From Paracentrotus lividus (Eukaryota; Echinodermata; Echinoidea; Camarodonta; Echinidae): a stretch of DNA of 64,000 bases. How positions within the stretch are numbered: position 1 is the first letter of the stretch; every line of letters starts with the position of its first letter. The stretch is taken from contig CALNVZ010000174.1 in NCBI GenBank assembly GCA_940671915.1, forward strand, positions 16,240,220-16,304,219, read 5' to 3'. Position numbers and translations under genes: made by a program. Positions 26,131 to 38,165 of the stretch are shown here, in pieces. Below the pieces are notes generated by a model. The model had not been told where the DNA came from. It saw only the letters and a list, made by a program, of their open reading frames with translations, and made no database searches.

Positions 26131-26937
26131 GACAGTCACTTAGTTAGTCTACACTTAAGTTAATAAAGTTATGCATGGTCAATTCATAATTGACAGTATG
26201 ATATGCCGAAAAACCTAAAATAAATTCTAAAATTGTCGCCGGGCATTATCAATCATGTTAAGTTTTCTACCTTTAGAGCCTCTTTATCTTAACCGCAAAA
26301 CAGGAAGAATGTAGAGTAGAGTAGTCATGCTTACAGGCACTCGTAGGACGATGCAAAAGTGGGACTTTGTGTAGCAGGTTTTGCAAGTCTTGGTTCATTG
26401 GTTTTCTCCAAGGACCAAGGTTTTATTACTTTTTGCGATAGAAATTGACTCTTAATTTAAGTCCTCCTATAGATCTATTTCAATATATTTGAAATTATCA
26501 ATTTATCCTGATTTCTTTACCTGCAAATCCCTTGGGAACTCATGAAATAAATTAAAACATTATTTTCACCCTAGAAGAGCTATTAAGAGAGAAATTAACT
26601 TAGAAAACAGCAAGAACAGTAAAAGGAACATCCAAACATCCGATTGTTGAACAGTGGCAACCAAAAATATATATTTAAGTGATGGAAAATAAGTTGATAT
26701 TTCACTTTCTGAAAGTCGAAGTCTTCATATTAAAATTTCGCTATGTACATTTATGTAAAGTTTGCGCTCACATCAAATTATCGGTTTATTCTACTTTTAT
26801 CATGTTTTAGGGTCTATCATGTTGTATCGCCAAAGTTGAGTGAATGAGTTTTTGGAATTTTTATTGAAAATGATCCTTCTAACTTAATTTTCTTTTTTCT
26901 TTTTTTTTTCTTCAGGGATTTAGTACTGGATAGAATA

Positions 26938-29900
26938 ATGCAGTATCCCACACCTGGGGATAACTTCCCTGACTACACATCATCTGATTGGGAAGGTAGG
27001 TCATCAGATGCAGCTGATACAAGTAATGATAGCAGTCTTGGCTTCAGCCTGGACCATGAGAGCTCTGGTGTGACCTTCAAGATAACATCTGATGAACCAG
27101 TATCAACTGACCCTGTTAAAGATGACACAAGTAACAAGACTCCTACAAAGAAGCCGAAGCCACCCAGGCCTCCGCCTCCAAGAAGACCAAGACCAGAAAC
27201 ATCATCTTCATCCGCTAAGGTGGAGAAGGTGACTGACCTGGTAGTGCAGAAAGTCCGCTGGCTGTACCGTGAAGAGAAGAAGTGGGTGCCGTTCATTGGA
27301 TACGACTCTTGCCAGATGGAATGGAAGTACAGGCAGGCTCAGCAGCAAACAAATGGAGGTGAAGAGGGAATGGATGTTGACATTGGGACTGTTCCTGTCA
27401 GAGGAGGACTCTATGAGGTAGATGTAGTCAGAAGGAAATGCCAAGCCATCTACTGGTCAGGTCAGTCTATTTTCACATTTTTGGTATCAAATCTCCACAT
27501 ATTTAATTTTTTTTTTTTTCCTAATTATTATAATTAACTGCATACTATTAATCTGCTTAAAAATAATCAACAACATTAACTACAAGTTATCCCAATCCCA
27601 AATAAATTGTGGCTGTTTGTTGTTTGTTTGTGTTTTTTTTTGGGGGGGGGGGGTCAAATCTGAGATGGAACGTGGTCATTAAGGGATTTGACAGAAAAAA
27701 TCTCTGAAACTGTTATTCAAGGATGGATTAATGTTGAATTATTATTGAAATATTTAATTGAAACTTTTTGATTTCTCAAAGCATTCCTCATATTTATGAC
27801 TCATAATATCTTATTTTTTTATACAGATGACACAGTAGATGTGATGAGGGGAACATGGTTCTATACCAATGGCTCAGAACCCATTGAAGAAGGAATGGCA
27901 AACGATATTGAGAACAAACATCTTGAATTATTTTCTGGAGATAACCCTCCAGAGCCCCCTGCTACACCAACAAAAGGAACTCAGAAAGGTAATAAATTCA
28001 ACAATGATTCAGACGGAATACATAATTTTGTTTAAAATTTCACAAAGTAGGTCTATTGAAATGAACATCACTTAATTAATTATTTTCATTTTTACATGTG
28101 ACTGCTGGCATACCAGCTTTCACCAATTATATGTTGATATGTGAAGTTAAGTTGCAATTCTTTGCAAAAGAAACTACATACAACGGTAATAACAAGAACA
28201 GTTTCTTTTCACTTGATCCTAGCAATGCATGAGTTATGCTTCAAGGACTGCCATGTGGACTGGTACTCAAAGGATGCTGTATACTTTTACAGTAACTCCA
28301 CCAGTTCAAGGATTGCTCGGTCAATTGGTAATACACTTGGATTCTCAAAAGGTATGTCTTTAAATTAATATTCAGTTGGGTTTTTTTCTCTTGTGCAGAT
28401 CATTAGGATAATTATATTCTGATACAAATCTCATGCACAAACAAAATTGTATCTGTATCACTCTATATAAAATATATGAATTTATTTTGTAGAGGGTAGT
28501 TTCAGTTTATCCACCTAAACTTAGAATAATATTGCATCATGTTTGTGATACCCCCAATATCGTGGTGTTGAATTTGAGCTTCAAATTAAAAATCTGACTT
28601 TTAAAAAATCTAACCTGAATCTAAAAAAAATTAAATTGAAAAATAGATTGTTCTTCAATTTTGTTTTAACTGAAGCCAAACGTGTGATAAGAGTACCAAT
28701 TGAATGACTGAAAACATATTTTGTTTGTGTCATCCCAAATATCTTGATCTACAAGAACAAAAGTGAAAACTTTTAAAAGCAAAATGAAAGACTGAATCCT
28801 GCTGTGTATTACCCATGTCTATTTTTCCTTTTGATAGCCTCTACGAGTGGGTATAAATTAATGCGAGGTTACCCCGCACCAGCCAGCCTTGATGACAAGC
28901 CCCCGCCCATCTCACACATTGTCTTTGTTGTCCACGGAGTTGGATATGTCACAGACAAGAAGGCTATCATAAAGAACTGTTCAGAGTAAGTGGGAAAGCA
29001 GTGATGAACAAAACTATGATTATCCAACATACACCTGATACATTTCTTAAGTCTGTGATAAAAATGGTTTATTAAAATTTGAAATATTTAAATGATGAAC
29101 ATGTGTAGCAGGAAAGAGTTCAGACAAGAATTAAATATCTTTCCAAATTATTTGTTTTTGTAGATTATTTGCTCAAAGACTGTCAAACATTTTTTACTGT
29201 GTTTCCAAGACAAGCATTCTTAGAACAGGTAATACACATCATCCCTTAAAAAGACAAAAATATATTTGCTCTCAAATCATTATTATGTATACAGTAGATG
29301 CATTATGTTGTAGGAATAATTGATAATTATAATAATAATAGCTTGTAACCTGATTGTCATGTCTCTCTTTTCCTTCCATGTATTTATTTCTCTCTCTCTC
29401 TCTTCATCTGTCCTCCCTCATTTTTCTATTTATTCCTTGCTATCCCTGTTTATTTTCCCATCTCAATATCCCCATTAGCCTCAGAAAGTCAGCAGCCAAG
29501 GCAATAGCAAAGCACCTACCTGACCTGATTTCGCCCGCATCCACTCAGCGGGTTGAGTTCCTACCAGTAGAATGGCGATCCAGTCTGAAGCTTGATAATG
29601 GTATGGTCTCAGCCATCACTCCTCAAAAGCTCAAAGGCATTCGGTTTGTGCTCAACAGTACTGGCATGGATGTGCTTTACTACTCTAGCCCCCTCTACAG
29701 GTCCGAGGTAAGTAGTCAAGCAAGAGTAATGGTGAAAGTATCTTTTTGTACACATGTAGAATGTTATTCATAATTTCTATACTAATATACTATAGATTGG
29801 CATAATGTTATTTCAGAACTCTATTCCTCTATTCCTTTTCCATCAATTCAACTTGTTGATCCTCCACTTCTTTCTCTCTTATCCATTCAAAAACCCTTCT

Positions 29901-32900
29901 TGTTTGATTACTACTCTCCCCTCAAAATTTCCCTTTAGTGACAAATTCTCTAAACCTCCTCTCACAGTGATTAAATAAACATTGAATAGCCACCAACACC
30001 TATGTAAAAACTTATTTTACATCAAACATTACTGTGTGTCTTTCATTCATATATTTCACTCACTTCTATCAAAAGCTCCTAATAAAGACTTCCATTTCAA
30101 ATACTCCCTGACGTAGATCATACAGTGTGTTCAGGCCGAGGTGAACAACCTGTACGAGGTATTCCGTCAGCACAACGAGGGATTCGAGCCCAACGGTGGC
30201 AAGGTATCCATCTTCTCTCACTCTCTTGGTAGCGTCATCATGTATGACATCATCACCGGATGGAACCCCATCCACCTCTATGATCAGTACCTGTCCCACG
30301 AGCAGAACCCTCATCCAGACCTGAGCTCTGTGTCACCTGATCAGCATGACCTTGTGGCAGAACTTCATCAGGCTAGGATAAGGTAGATACTGTTTGTGTT
30401 TGATGCTCTGATGATACAATAAATTATTTGTCTTTCTTTTGTGACATTTTATTTCTTTCTACCTCTCTTATCCTACTGAACTTTTTCCCTTTCTCATGAA
30501 CTTATATATACATTTATATAAATGTATATATAAAAAATTGGCAATGTGACATAAAAGAAAATAGAATGAATTTTGTACAGGAGAGAGAATAGGAGAATGC
30601 ATTTTAAATAACTGCCAAATAAAACCAATAGAAAAACCATTAGTTGACAATTCATTTAATCATTCTCCTGTACTTTATCTTATAACATCGTATAGCGAAA
30701 TTTAGTTAGAATGCTTATTAATTTTCTCCAAGTCCATATTTATATTTCTCTCTTTCTCGTTTTTGATTGATTGCTTTCATTCTGCTGCTCACCTACCTTT
30801 CATTGAGATTTCTCTACATGTAACTCTCCTATCTGTAAGCCTAAGTGTCTATCCCTTCCCTAATATCACAATCTTTACGTTGTACTTGTTTAGGGTATCT
30901 GGTCTAGAGAAGCAGCTTTTGGCAACCAATCAGATTGCTGCAGCTATTAATAGACCCAAGCTTAACTTCAAGGTGAGAGCATTGGAAAATATGATTCCAA
31001 AATTGTCATTGTTTTATTGACTCATCAGATGCTTTTTGAAGATTTTTAGGATTGACTCAACATAAACCTTTCACTCCTGTTATTAGGAACGTGGATACAA
31101 CAAGATTTTGGTTTGACAAGGCAATTCTCCCCAGTTCTAAATATAAGCATGTTTCTCTTTGCATATATGTTCAGTATAGTGTGAGATTTTGTAACAAGGT
31201 CATTAATTGGCTTGATCCTGAACAACTCATAATGGGCATGGACTGTACTATCGAATAAAAAGGACTTTTGTAGGTGAATTTCATTCTACTGATATTGACT
31301 ATGGTAGTGAGGATAAACCAACATGAGTCACATGGTCATAGGGTCTATCTGGTCTATCAGATATCTTGGGTAGCCTTTAAAAAAAAATACCTGCAATACC
31401 ACATCTTCACAATCTTTTGTTTGGTAATGTACATTTCCTGAATATGTCAGATAATTTAGACCCTGTCTTTGTCATTGAATAAAAAGGAAATGAGGTCATA
31501 AATATCCTCCTCTATTGGCCTGTACATTCATGTTTTAATTGAGCTATTTACTTAGAAATGTGATGAAAGTGTGAAAAGTAAATCTTATTTAATACCCTTT
31601 TCCAAAATCAAAATGAGAAAGTTCAAGTTCAAGTATAATTATTAAATGGCATGTATATGAATATACAAAAAATGAGCACTTTCAAGGAATGGTTTGATAT
31701 TATTTAAGTGCCACCTTGGGTGTCTAGAATTTCGTCTTACAGATATTATTTAAGTGCCACCTTGGGTGTCTAGAATTTCGTCTTACAGATAAATTTATTT
31801 GGTCTTTTTTTTTTTTTCTTCTTCTTCTTTTTTTCATATTTACATTATGTATTCAGTATTATGTAAAAAAAAAAAAAAGAAGAAAAAAAAAAAGAAGAAA
31901 AAAAAAGGGAACTAGTAGTGTCAGGAAAGTGTATTGTTAATATGGGCATTCATTAATGGTATAATAGAGTCATTCAGTTAGATGGGGAATATTCATTCTT
32001 GTTGCGTTGAATCCTTATTTGTTTATAGGTGGAGAATTATTTCTGTGTGGGGTCTCCTTTGGCCGTCTTTCTTGCTCTACGAGGCGTACGCCCTCAGGGG
32101 AATGGATCCATCTCACATATCATCCCTAAGGCTGTGTGCAGTCGACTCTTCAATATCTACTATCCATGTGACCCTGTGGTAAGAATCAAAAATGGGTCAA
32201 AGAGTTGCAAGTGTTGTTGATTTCAGAATTTTGTTCAGTTGGTAACAATCAGATAACATCTAGGAACAAGTGGTGTAGATAGTAGGGATGGGTAATACAT
32301 CACCCTATCCCATAAGAATATAAAGTCTTGTTTTTATACTCCACTACTAGAGACTCGCCCTCAAAGTAAAAATACTCCTGAATTTGTCACCGTTTTCTCA
32401 AAAAGTACTAACTTAGGAACACTGAAAACTGATATATTTAGTTTTTGTTTTTTTTTTGTTTTTTGTTTTTAATTATGTATTTATAACTCAAATGATATAT
32501 GGTATACTTATAGATAGATTAATTGAGAAAGGAATTTGAGTTATTTTTATGGATAACGGTAACTTGTGTATATGTCAATTTTCATCATAAAATAAAGGAA
32601 CTATTCACGATTCCGGAGCAGGCATAAAATGCTGTTAAGCTTAATTAAATCTGTTTGATTTTTAACAGTACATCTTTTTCTTCTTTTCCTTGGCAGGCCT
32701 ACCGACTAGAGCCTCTTATCCTGCGCCATTACAGCACCATCTGCCCCCTTCAAATCCATCGCTTTGAAGGTAGACAAGTGCCCTACCACACCCTGAAGAC
32801 CACCGCCTTACCTGTGGCTCTTAAGACCAGTGAGGAGATGAAGGGCTTTCAGGAATCGGATGCTGAGCTGCTAGGACCAGGGGAGGAGAAGACATCACCA

Positions 32901-34176
32901 GCATCATCAAATTCCTCCTCGCCTCAACATCTAGCAAAGGGGCAAGCTGGAGGTTAGTCATTGATAGTGTTGATGATGACTGTGATGTTGATAGTAGTGT
33001 TTGTGAGGATGATGATGATGATGAAGACAATTATAATATATTAATGATGATGCTGGTCATGATGATATGTTGATAATTGGGATGATGAGGATGGTGATGA
33101 ATATAATAATAATGGTTATCATGATGATGATGTGATGATGATAATGATGAAAATGATGCTGCCAGAGATTGTGGTGTTGTTAATGTTGGCAGTTATGGAG
33201 ATGATGAGGATGATGATTACCATTTCCAGAATGACAAGACACTGTCATTATTGATGATAAGGTCATTATTTAAAGACAAAGATCTTGTTGTTGTTTCACA
33301 TATATGAAAAATCTGTTGTATTTAAACACCACAGGATTTACCGGGATGAAAGCTTGGTTCTCAAAATCGGCGGAGAAGTCCCCTGAGCTGGAGGCACTGG
33401 AAGACATGGAGAGAGCGATCCTAAGGATAGAGAACATGACTGACAACAATGAGAAGGTAGAAGAGGATGAGATGGAAAGTGTGGGTAAGTAAACTCCAGG
33501 AGAAAAGAAAGAAGGGAAGGAAAGATGATGTAGAGAGGGGGAGGGGGGAGAGAGAGAGAGAGAGATGGGGAAGATAAAAATAGGAGCAAGGAATATGATG
33601 AGTCGTCAAGATGAATAGAAAGGAGAAAATCGAGAAAAGAATCTAAAGGACATGGGATAAAACAAAAACTTTTGAGGTATAACAGAAAGAGAAAGTGAAT
33701 GAACGAACAATTGAAAATTAAGAGAATAAGAGGGATAGGGAAAAGAAGTGAGAAATGGCTACTGAGAGAGTAACTTTACTTGATTAATGAAGGAGAGGGG
33801 TTAGACTGGTCAAAACAAAATTTGGAAGTTGTGATATTGATAAGAATATTTAAAAGAAAAGAACATTTGAAATGAGAATTGTCCATTTAACGTAGTATTC
33901 AAGCAAAGAGACATTTCATTTCAACTGAAGTCATGAAAATATAGTCATGTTGTTGCTATGGAAACATATGAAACATAATGCTTATCTCTGTGTTTCCCAC
34001 CATATTTCCCACTTCCTGCAGAGCTGGAGCACAGGGTTGATTTTGAGTTGAGAGAGAGTAACCTTGGAAGTTCCTACCTCTCTGCTCTTACATCTCACAC
34101 CTCTTACTGGACAGCATCCGATGTAGGTCTCTTTGTCGTCTCTCAGCTATTTCCAGAATATGCCTTCACGGAATAG
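26938..34176 (+). CDS. DDHD1: DDHD1-like phospholipase A1 (phosphatidic-acid-preferring), 11 coding exons, 748 aa
   Basis: Coding exons: 26938-27460, 27827-27988, 28223-28351, 28838-28985, 29479-29707, 30117-30382, 30894-30972, 32029-32178, 32697-32952, 33335-33484 and 34022-34176. All introns are GT-AG and the phases join without a break. The family hydrolyses an acyl chain of phosphatidic acid and related phospholipids at cytosolic membrane faces. In order: a proline-rich N-terminus (about residues 60-85), a WWE-like region with VRWLYREEKKWVPF and MRGTWFY, VHGVG (303-307), the lipase motif SHSLG with nucleophile Ser433, and a C-terminal DDHD domain. Its four metal-site residues are visible as Asp560 (CDP), Asp704 (RVDF), His723 (SHTSYW) and Asp731 (SDV). 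There is no SAM domain, which favours DDHD1 over DDHD2. The length is somewhat below vertebrate DDHD1, mainly at the N-terminus. The start is the first ATG after the acceptor. Confidence 0.93.
31696..31787. repeat. Perfect 46-bp tandem duplication in DDHD1 intron 7
   Basis: Two adjacent identical units (31696-31741 and 31742-31787), each containing AAGTGCCACCTTGGGTGTCT. Identity suggests a recent slippage event. A poly(T)/poly(A) inverted pair follows at about 31805-31910. Confidence 0.95.
33000..33215. repeat. (GAT)n microsatellite in DDHD1 intron 9
   Basis: Degenerate GATGAT-rich sequence begins about 50 bp after the exon 9 donor and runs for roughly 200 bp. Confidence 0.9.
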
Positions 34177-34450
34177 ACCCGATTTGTCTCACCAACGATG
34201 GAATCCACTAGTTTTCCTTGGATTATAGTGACATATTTTGGGGTGTATTCTGCTGTTTCATTGATAATCTGCTATTCTGGACTTGCAGCCGTTGTCGTGC
34301 TCTTCATCATCTCTCAGCTCTTTCCAGAGCATGCCTTTAAGGAGTTGACAACATTTGGTCTTGATATTAATATGTTAAACTGTACTTGTATCCCCCGGGT
34401 CGTTGTGACATATATTGGGCACATGGGGGTGTTTTATCACCAAAATCAGG
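34104..34450 (+). repeat. Tandem duplication of the DDHD1 stop-codon region and 3' UTR
   Basis: The last 70 bases of the coding sequence plus adjoining 3' UTR recur 171 bp downstream. TCTCAGCTATTTCCAGAATA at 34141 matches TCTCAGCTCTTTCCAGAGCA at 34312. The downstream UTR words GTGACATATTTTGGGG and GTGACATATATTGGGC pair as well. The downstream copy keeps the frame (VLFIISQLFPEHAF against GLFVVSQLFPEYAF) but reads through where the gene has TAG. Confidence 0.8.
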
Positions 34451-35622
34451 AGGATACGTTGTGTGCCATGGTTATGAATTGATAATTAAATGATATGGAA
34501 ATGACATTCTTCTATTTTGGATTGATCTTATCATTGGTCTGCAGTATGAATTTTGTTTATTTATTATCAATATCTTTTCTTATTCAGAATTACTCCAAAG
34601 CAGTTCTTTGATCATTTATGACTTGTACGACTGCATCATGCATCTTGCACTGTGTGTTTACAGAGATACATAATTATACTGTATGAGTTTATTAGTGGTT
34701 TTTAGACATTTTTGTATAGAGTAGGCTTATTATGGATGCCAAAGTTTGCTTGCCTTTTAATTTTGCACTACCCTACCTGGATCTCTCCAGCTTTATAATC
34801 AGCATTTTGTTATTTATGTTTCGAAAATTTGAATTATTTTGAATAGTGAGTTCAGGTAACAATGGGAATGAATTTCCATGGAATCAAACAAAAACTTCTG
34901 CTAGATATTTAAAATATTATGATTTGATAAGAAATAAAAATTGTAACCGTATTATGAATGATTTGGATTTAAATTAAACAATAGCTGAAAAATTAGCAAA
35001 TAAATCAACTCATGAGGATGTTTAGTCACCTTTTAATCAGCATGACTTTTAACAGGCATTTGGTTAATTTCTTTGAAATTATTTACATTTATGTCTAACA
35101 TATAAGAGTGCACTTTATCAAAATTTAACTATTTAAACATTTCTTCACCCCCCCCCCTTCTTTCTCACTCTCTCTGGAGATGATAGAAGTTGAAGAAGTT
35201 CAGAAATATATTTGATCACAACCTTTGAGGTGTATCTTCTCAGATTGTTCGATTACTGGATTATTATTTCTTTTGCAAATTTGTGTATTTATTGTATAAT
35301 TATATTCAAAGATTATTTATTTATATCTATGCATTCAAGCCATTGATAATGGGTACTTACATGTATATCAGTATTAATTTATCTTATTTTATCTTCAAGG
35401 AATGACTATTTCTATAAATAAGTTATACATTCCAATTATAGTGTATTTATATTTATATTGCAGAGTGATTTTGCATGGATATTTCTCCCTTTTTTATGTC
35501 ATGCATCATCGGTATGAAAATAGTATAACAAGTGCATTGATTTGATGTAGGTACATTGAGAGAGTTACATTCTTCTTCGTTTCTACCTGCTTTAGACAAA
35601 AATACAAAGGGATTTGTAAATA

Positions 35623-35775
35623 TAGTCAACCTTGCCTAAGTCAAATTTGTGACCTTCGACTTGGAAAATATTAAGTTATGAAGGGATGAAAACAATAGAG
35701 AATATGAATTGAAAACTCCTTTGACTTGGGTAATTTATTTGATTTATGTGAATTCAACTTGGGTAAGGTTAAATG
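35623..35775. mobile_element. TA-flanked miniature element, TAGTCAACCTTGCC ends
   Basis: Left TAGTCAACCTTGCCTAAGTC; right CAACTTGGGTAAGGTTAAATG. The two are inverted copies next to TA dinucleotides, a Tc1/mariner-type pattern. Confidence 0.55.
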
Positions 35776-35963
35776 TATGCTTTTGATACTAGAACTGACT
35801 AGTCATGTTACATGTAATTAATAGAGATTTGTGAAACTTGTGTTGTAATTACATTTACCATTTGTGGGTTGAATAGGAACAACAAATTTGAAAGTGTTAA
35901 AACATATTCCCCCAACTTGGAATACATGCAATGCAGACTAATGATTTCTTTTGATTCATGTCA

Positions 35964-36153
35964 AGGCGCCTTCTCCATTCAAAAGGTGTCAGTTTCCCGC
36001 GTCTTTTGTTCCAAAAGCCGATTTATCGTCTTTTGAAAAGAATCCGAAATCTTAATACGGCTTAAACATGTTAAACATGTTAAAAGCTGAAAGCCGAATG
36101 TTTCCCAGGAAGCCGTGGGAAACTGACGCCTTTTGCTTGGAGAAGACGCCTAA
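35964..36153. mobile_element. Near-palindromic miniature element with GGCGCCTTCTCCA ends
   Basis: The left arm reads AAGGCGCCTTCTCCATTC then AAAAGGTGTCAGTTTCCC. The right arm reads GGGAAACTGACGCCTTTTG then CTTGGAGAAGACGCCT. More inverted similarity continues inward (AAAAGCCG and AAAGCCG words). The element could fold almost completely on itself. Confidence 0.75.
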
Positions 36154-36249
36154 GGAATAAGGTCAGTATCAATCCTTTGAGGTGGGAGGTACGTAAAACA
36201 ACCTTTCCAACTGTGATCCTAGCTGTCCGTTTTTACTACACCTTCAGTA

Positions 36250-36410
36250 CAGTACACTCCTGTTAGAACAAAGTGCTTGGAACAAAGCCTATTTCCTTGT
36301 TATACTGAACACTTCTACACAGAGAGACATGTGCACATGATTGAGATTTGAAGCTGAAAAATTGTGTCATAAGATATCATATCCATGCTTTTTATAACAG
36401 GACTAGACTG
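36250..36410. mobile_element. TA-flanked miniature element, CAGTACACTCCTGTTA ends
   Basis: Left CAGTACACTCCTGTTAGAAC; right TTATAACAGGACTAGACTG; both next to TA. Same family as the copies near 37565, 39968, 57765, 58603 and 60490. Confidence 0.6.
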
Positions 36411-37564
36411 TATTCAGAATATTAAATACTCAGTATTATTATTATATTATAAATGTCATATTCCAAGCCTCCAGGGGTAATATATTAAACTTTCATGTTA
36501 TAATGAAGCAGTTAGTAAGATCAAATAACGTAGACATTTGTTAGAGAGAAGATAATATCACTTAACATCTTTCCGTAAAATGCTAATCTTGTCAGCTGAT
36601 TTTTTTTTCACTTGGTTCAAGATCAAAGAACTTAAAAACATTTGTTGGAGAAGATGTTCGAGTCATGATACAATTTTTTGGGGAAAACACATGATGATAA
36701 TGATGATGATGATGATAATTGTGTTCTTGTAAGCCGAGCTGACTACCTTCGGCTAAATGCAGTAGATTCCTTGTCTATTTTAGTATTGAAAGCAGCCATA
36801 TGTGCCATTGGTATGCGAGTGCAATCTCATCTTCTCAACTCCAGAATAACTCTTTAGTGTAGCTATTGAATAACCTTTTGTTTGGCATACATAATCAGCA
36901 TTGTGTATACAGTATAGTTACATGAAAAGTTAATGTACTGGTAATGATATCATGAACTGCAAAAACACCAGACAATTTGCTGTGATTTGTTGTGAACTCT
37001 TAAAATTTCTGGTTTAGCAATGGTATTTTCTTCTAATTCAATATTATAAATATGAATGAACTGCATGTATGTTTCATTTTTTGTCATACATTGTTGACAA
37101 GTAAGTGAGTAGTATTTTAATGAGTTAATATTGTAGTTATGTAAATAGGTCCATATTAGTGTCTTTCATCTGTGATTGAATGCCTGTGTTGTAATCTATG
37201 CAGCTGATTATGCTAATGAAGCCACTTTTAACCAAATCTGAGCAGTAAATGTCCTTGCATTTTCAAAAGCTTCAATGTGTACAAATACATGCATTCATAT
37301 AATTGTCTACAATTTCATTGTTAATGGATAATATTGTTGTAAAATGTTGTATAACATGTGTATGTTTTATTCTTATTTTTCCTGTAAAGAGTACATTTCC
37401 ACTTCCAGTACGTATTTTTTACCTCCCTAATGTTGACATTTAACTACTGAAAATAATCAGGTTCATTGATGGTCTTTAGGCGTATGTGATCAAATTATGA
37501 AGCAACTTTAAAAACACAATTATGGGATGATTTTGAAGCTCATAGATACATGTAATTCAACATA

Positions 37565-37724
37565 ATAGAGTCTACTCTTGTTACAACAAGGTACCCGGTA
37601 CTCATCTCACTATAAAAATCTTTTGTTATAAGTATGCACGTCAAGTTTTCACAAACTGGAATCCGGAGAACTGCCTTGTAGTAGTGAAATCTTGTAGTAT
37701 CTGTACGCATGAGCAGACTGTATA
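37565..37724. mobile_element. TA-flanked miniature element, AGTCTACTCTTGTTA ends
   Basis: Left AGAGTCTACTCTTGTTACAA; right GCATGAGCAGACTGTA. A diverged member of the CAGTC-ACTC family. Confidence 0.45.
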
Positions 37725-37820
37725 TTTTATGTGCCACCACTGTTGTACATGTAGGGTCCTAATTAAAGAGTTAGGCTTTGCGAATCATTTACTATTGTAC
37801 AGCTTTTAATCCCATGTGGA

Positions 37821-38165
37821 GGTGTCGTGGTCTAGTGGTCTCACCACTGGACTGTCAATGCAAAGACCGTGGGTTCGATTCCCGCACCGACACTTATGTC
37901 CCTTGAGCAAGGCATTTTATCTACATGCTTGACCCCACCCGAGGTGATAAAAATGGGTACCCGGTAGGATTGCGAATGCTATGTGGTTCGCTTTAGCATG
38001 TGTGCGCCTAACAGGCGACCGGCTGGAATGCTCCCTAGGGAGTGGAGATTGTGCACTGTAAAGTGTGGGATCAAAAAATGAATCCAATGACCGGGGTAAT
38101 AATATAATGTAAGCGCTTTGGTCTTAACAGGTAAAGCGCTTTATAAGAAACCGGTATTATTATTT
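37821..38165 (+). repeat. tRNA-derived SINE, full length
   Basis: The head (37822-37893) is tRNA-like with RNA polymerase III box A (TGGTCTAGTGG) and box B (GGTTCGATTCC) and a rough acceptor-stem pairing GTGTCG/CGACAC. A tRNA-unrelated body follows, then a tail with two AAGCGCTTT boxes and GGTATTATTATT. The degenerate anticodon arm and attached body show it is a SINE, not a working tRNA gene. Confidence 0.85.

Noticed and set aside
26973-27444. - strand frames opposite DDHD1 exon 1
   Set aside because: Shadow of a well-supported coding exon.
33000-33215. CRISPR-like or structured repeat array
   Set aside because: Simple degenerate GAT microsatellite in an intron of an animal gene.
34198-34482. 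94-codon frame downstream of DDHD1
   Set aside because: Its only recognisable part is the duplicated DDHD1 tail; splicing from the GTAGGT in the last exon would put it out of frame, so it is reported as a duplication, not a gene or exon.
37822-37893. tRNA gene
   Set aside because: Boxes A and B are present, but the anticodon arm is degenerate and a SINE body follows directly.
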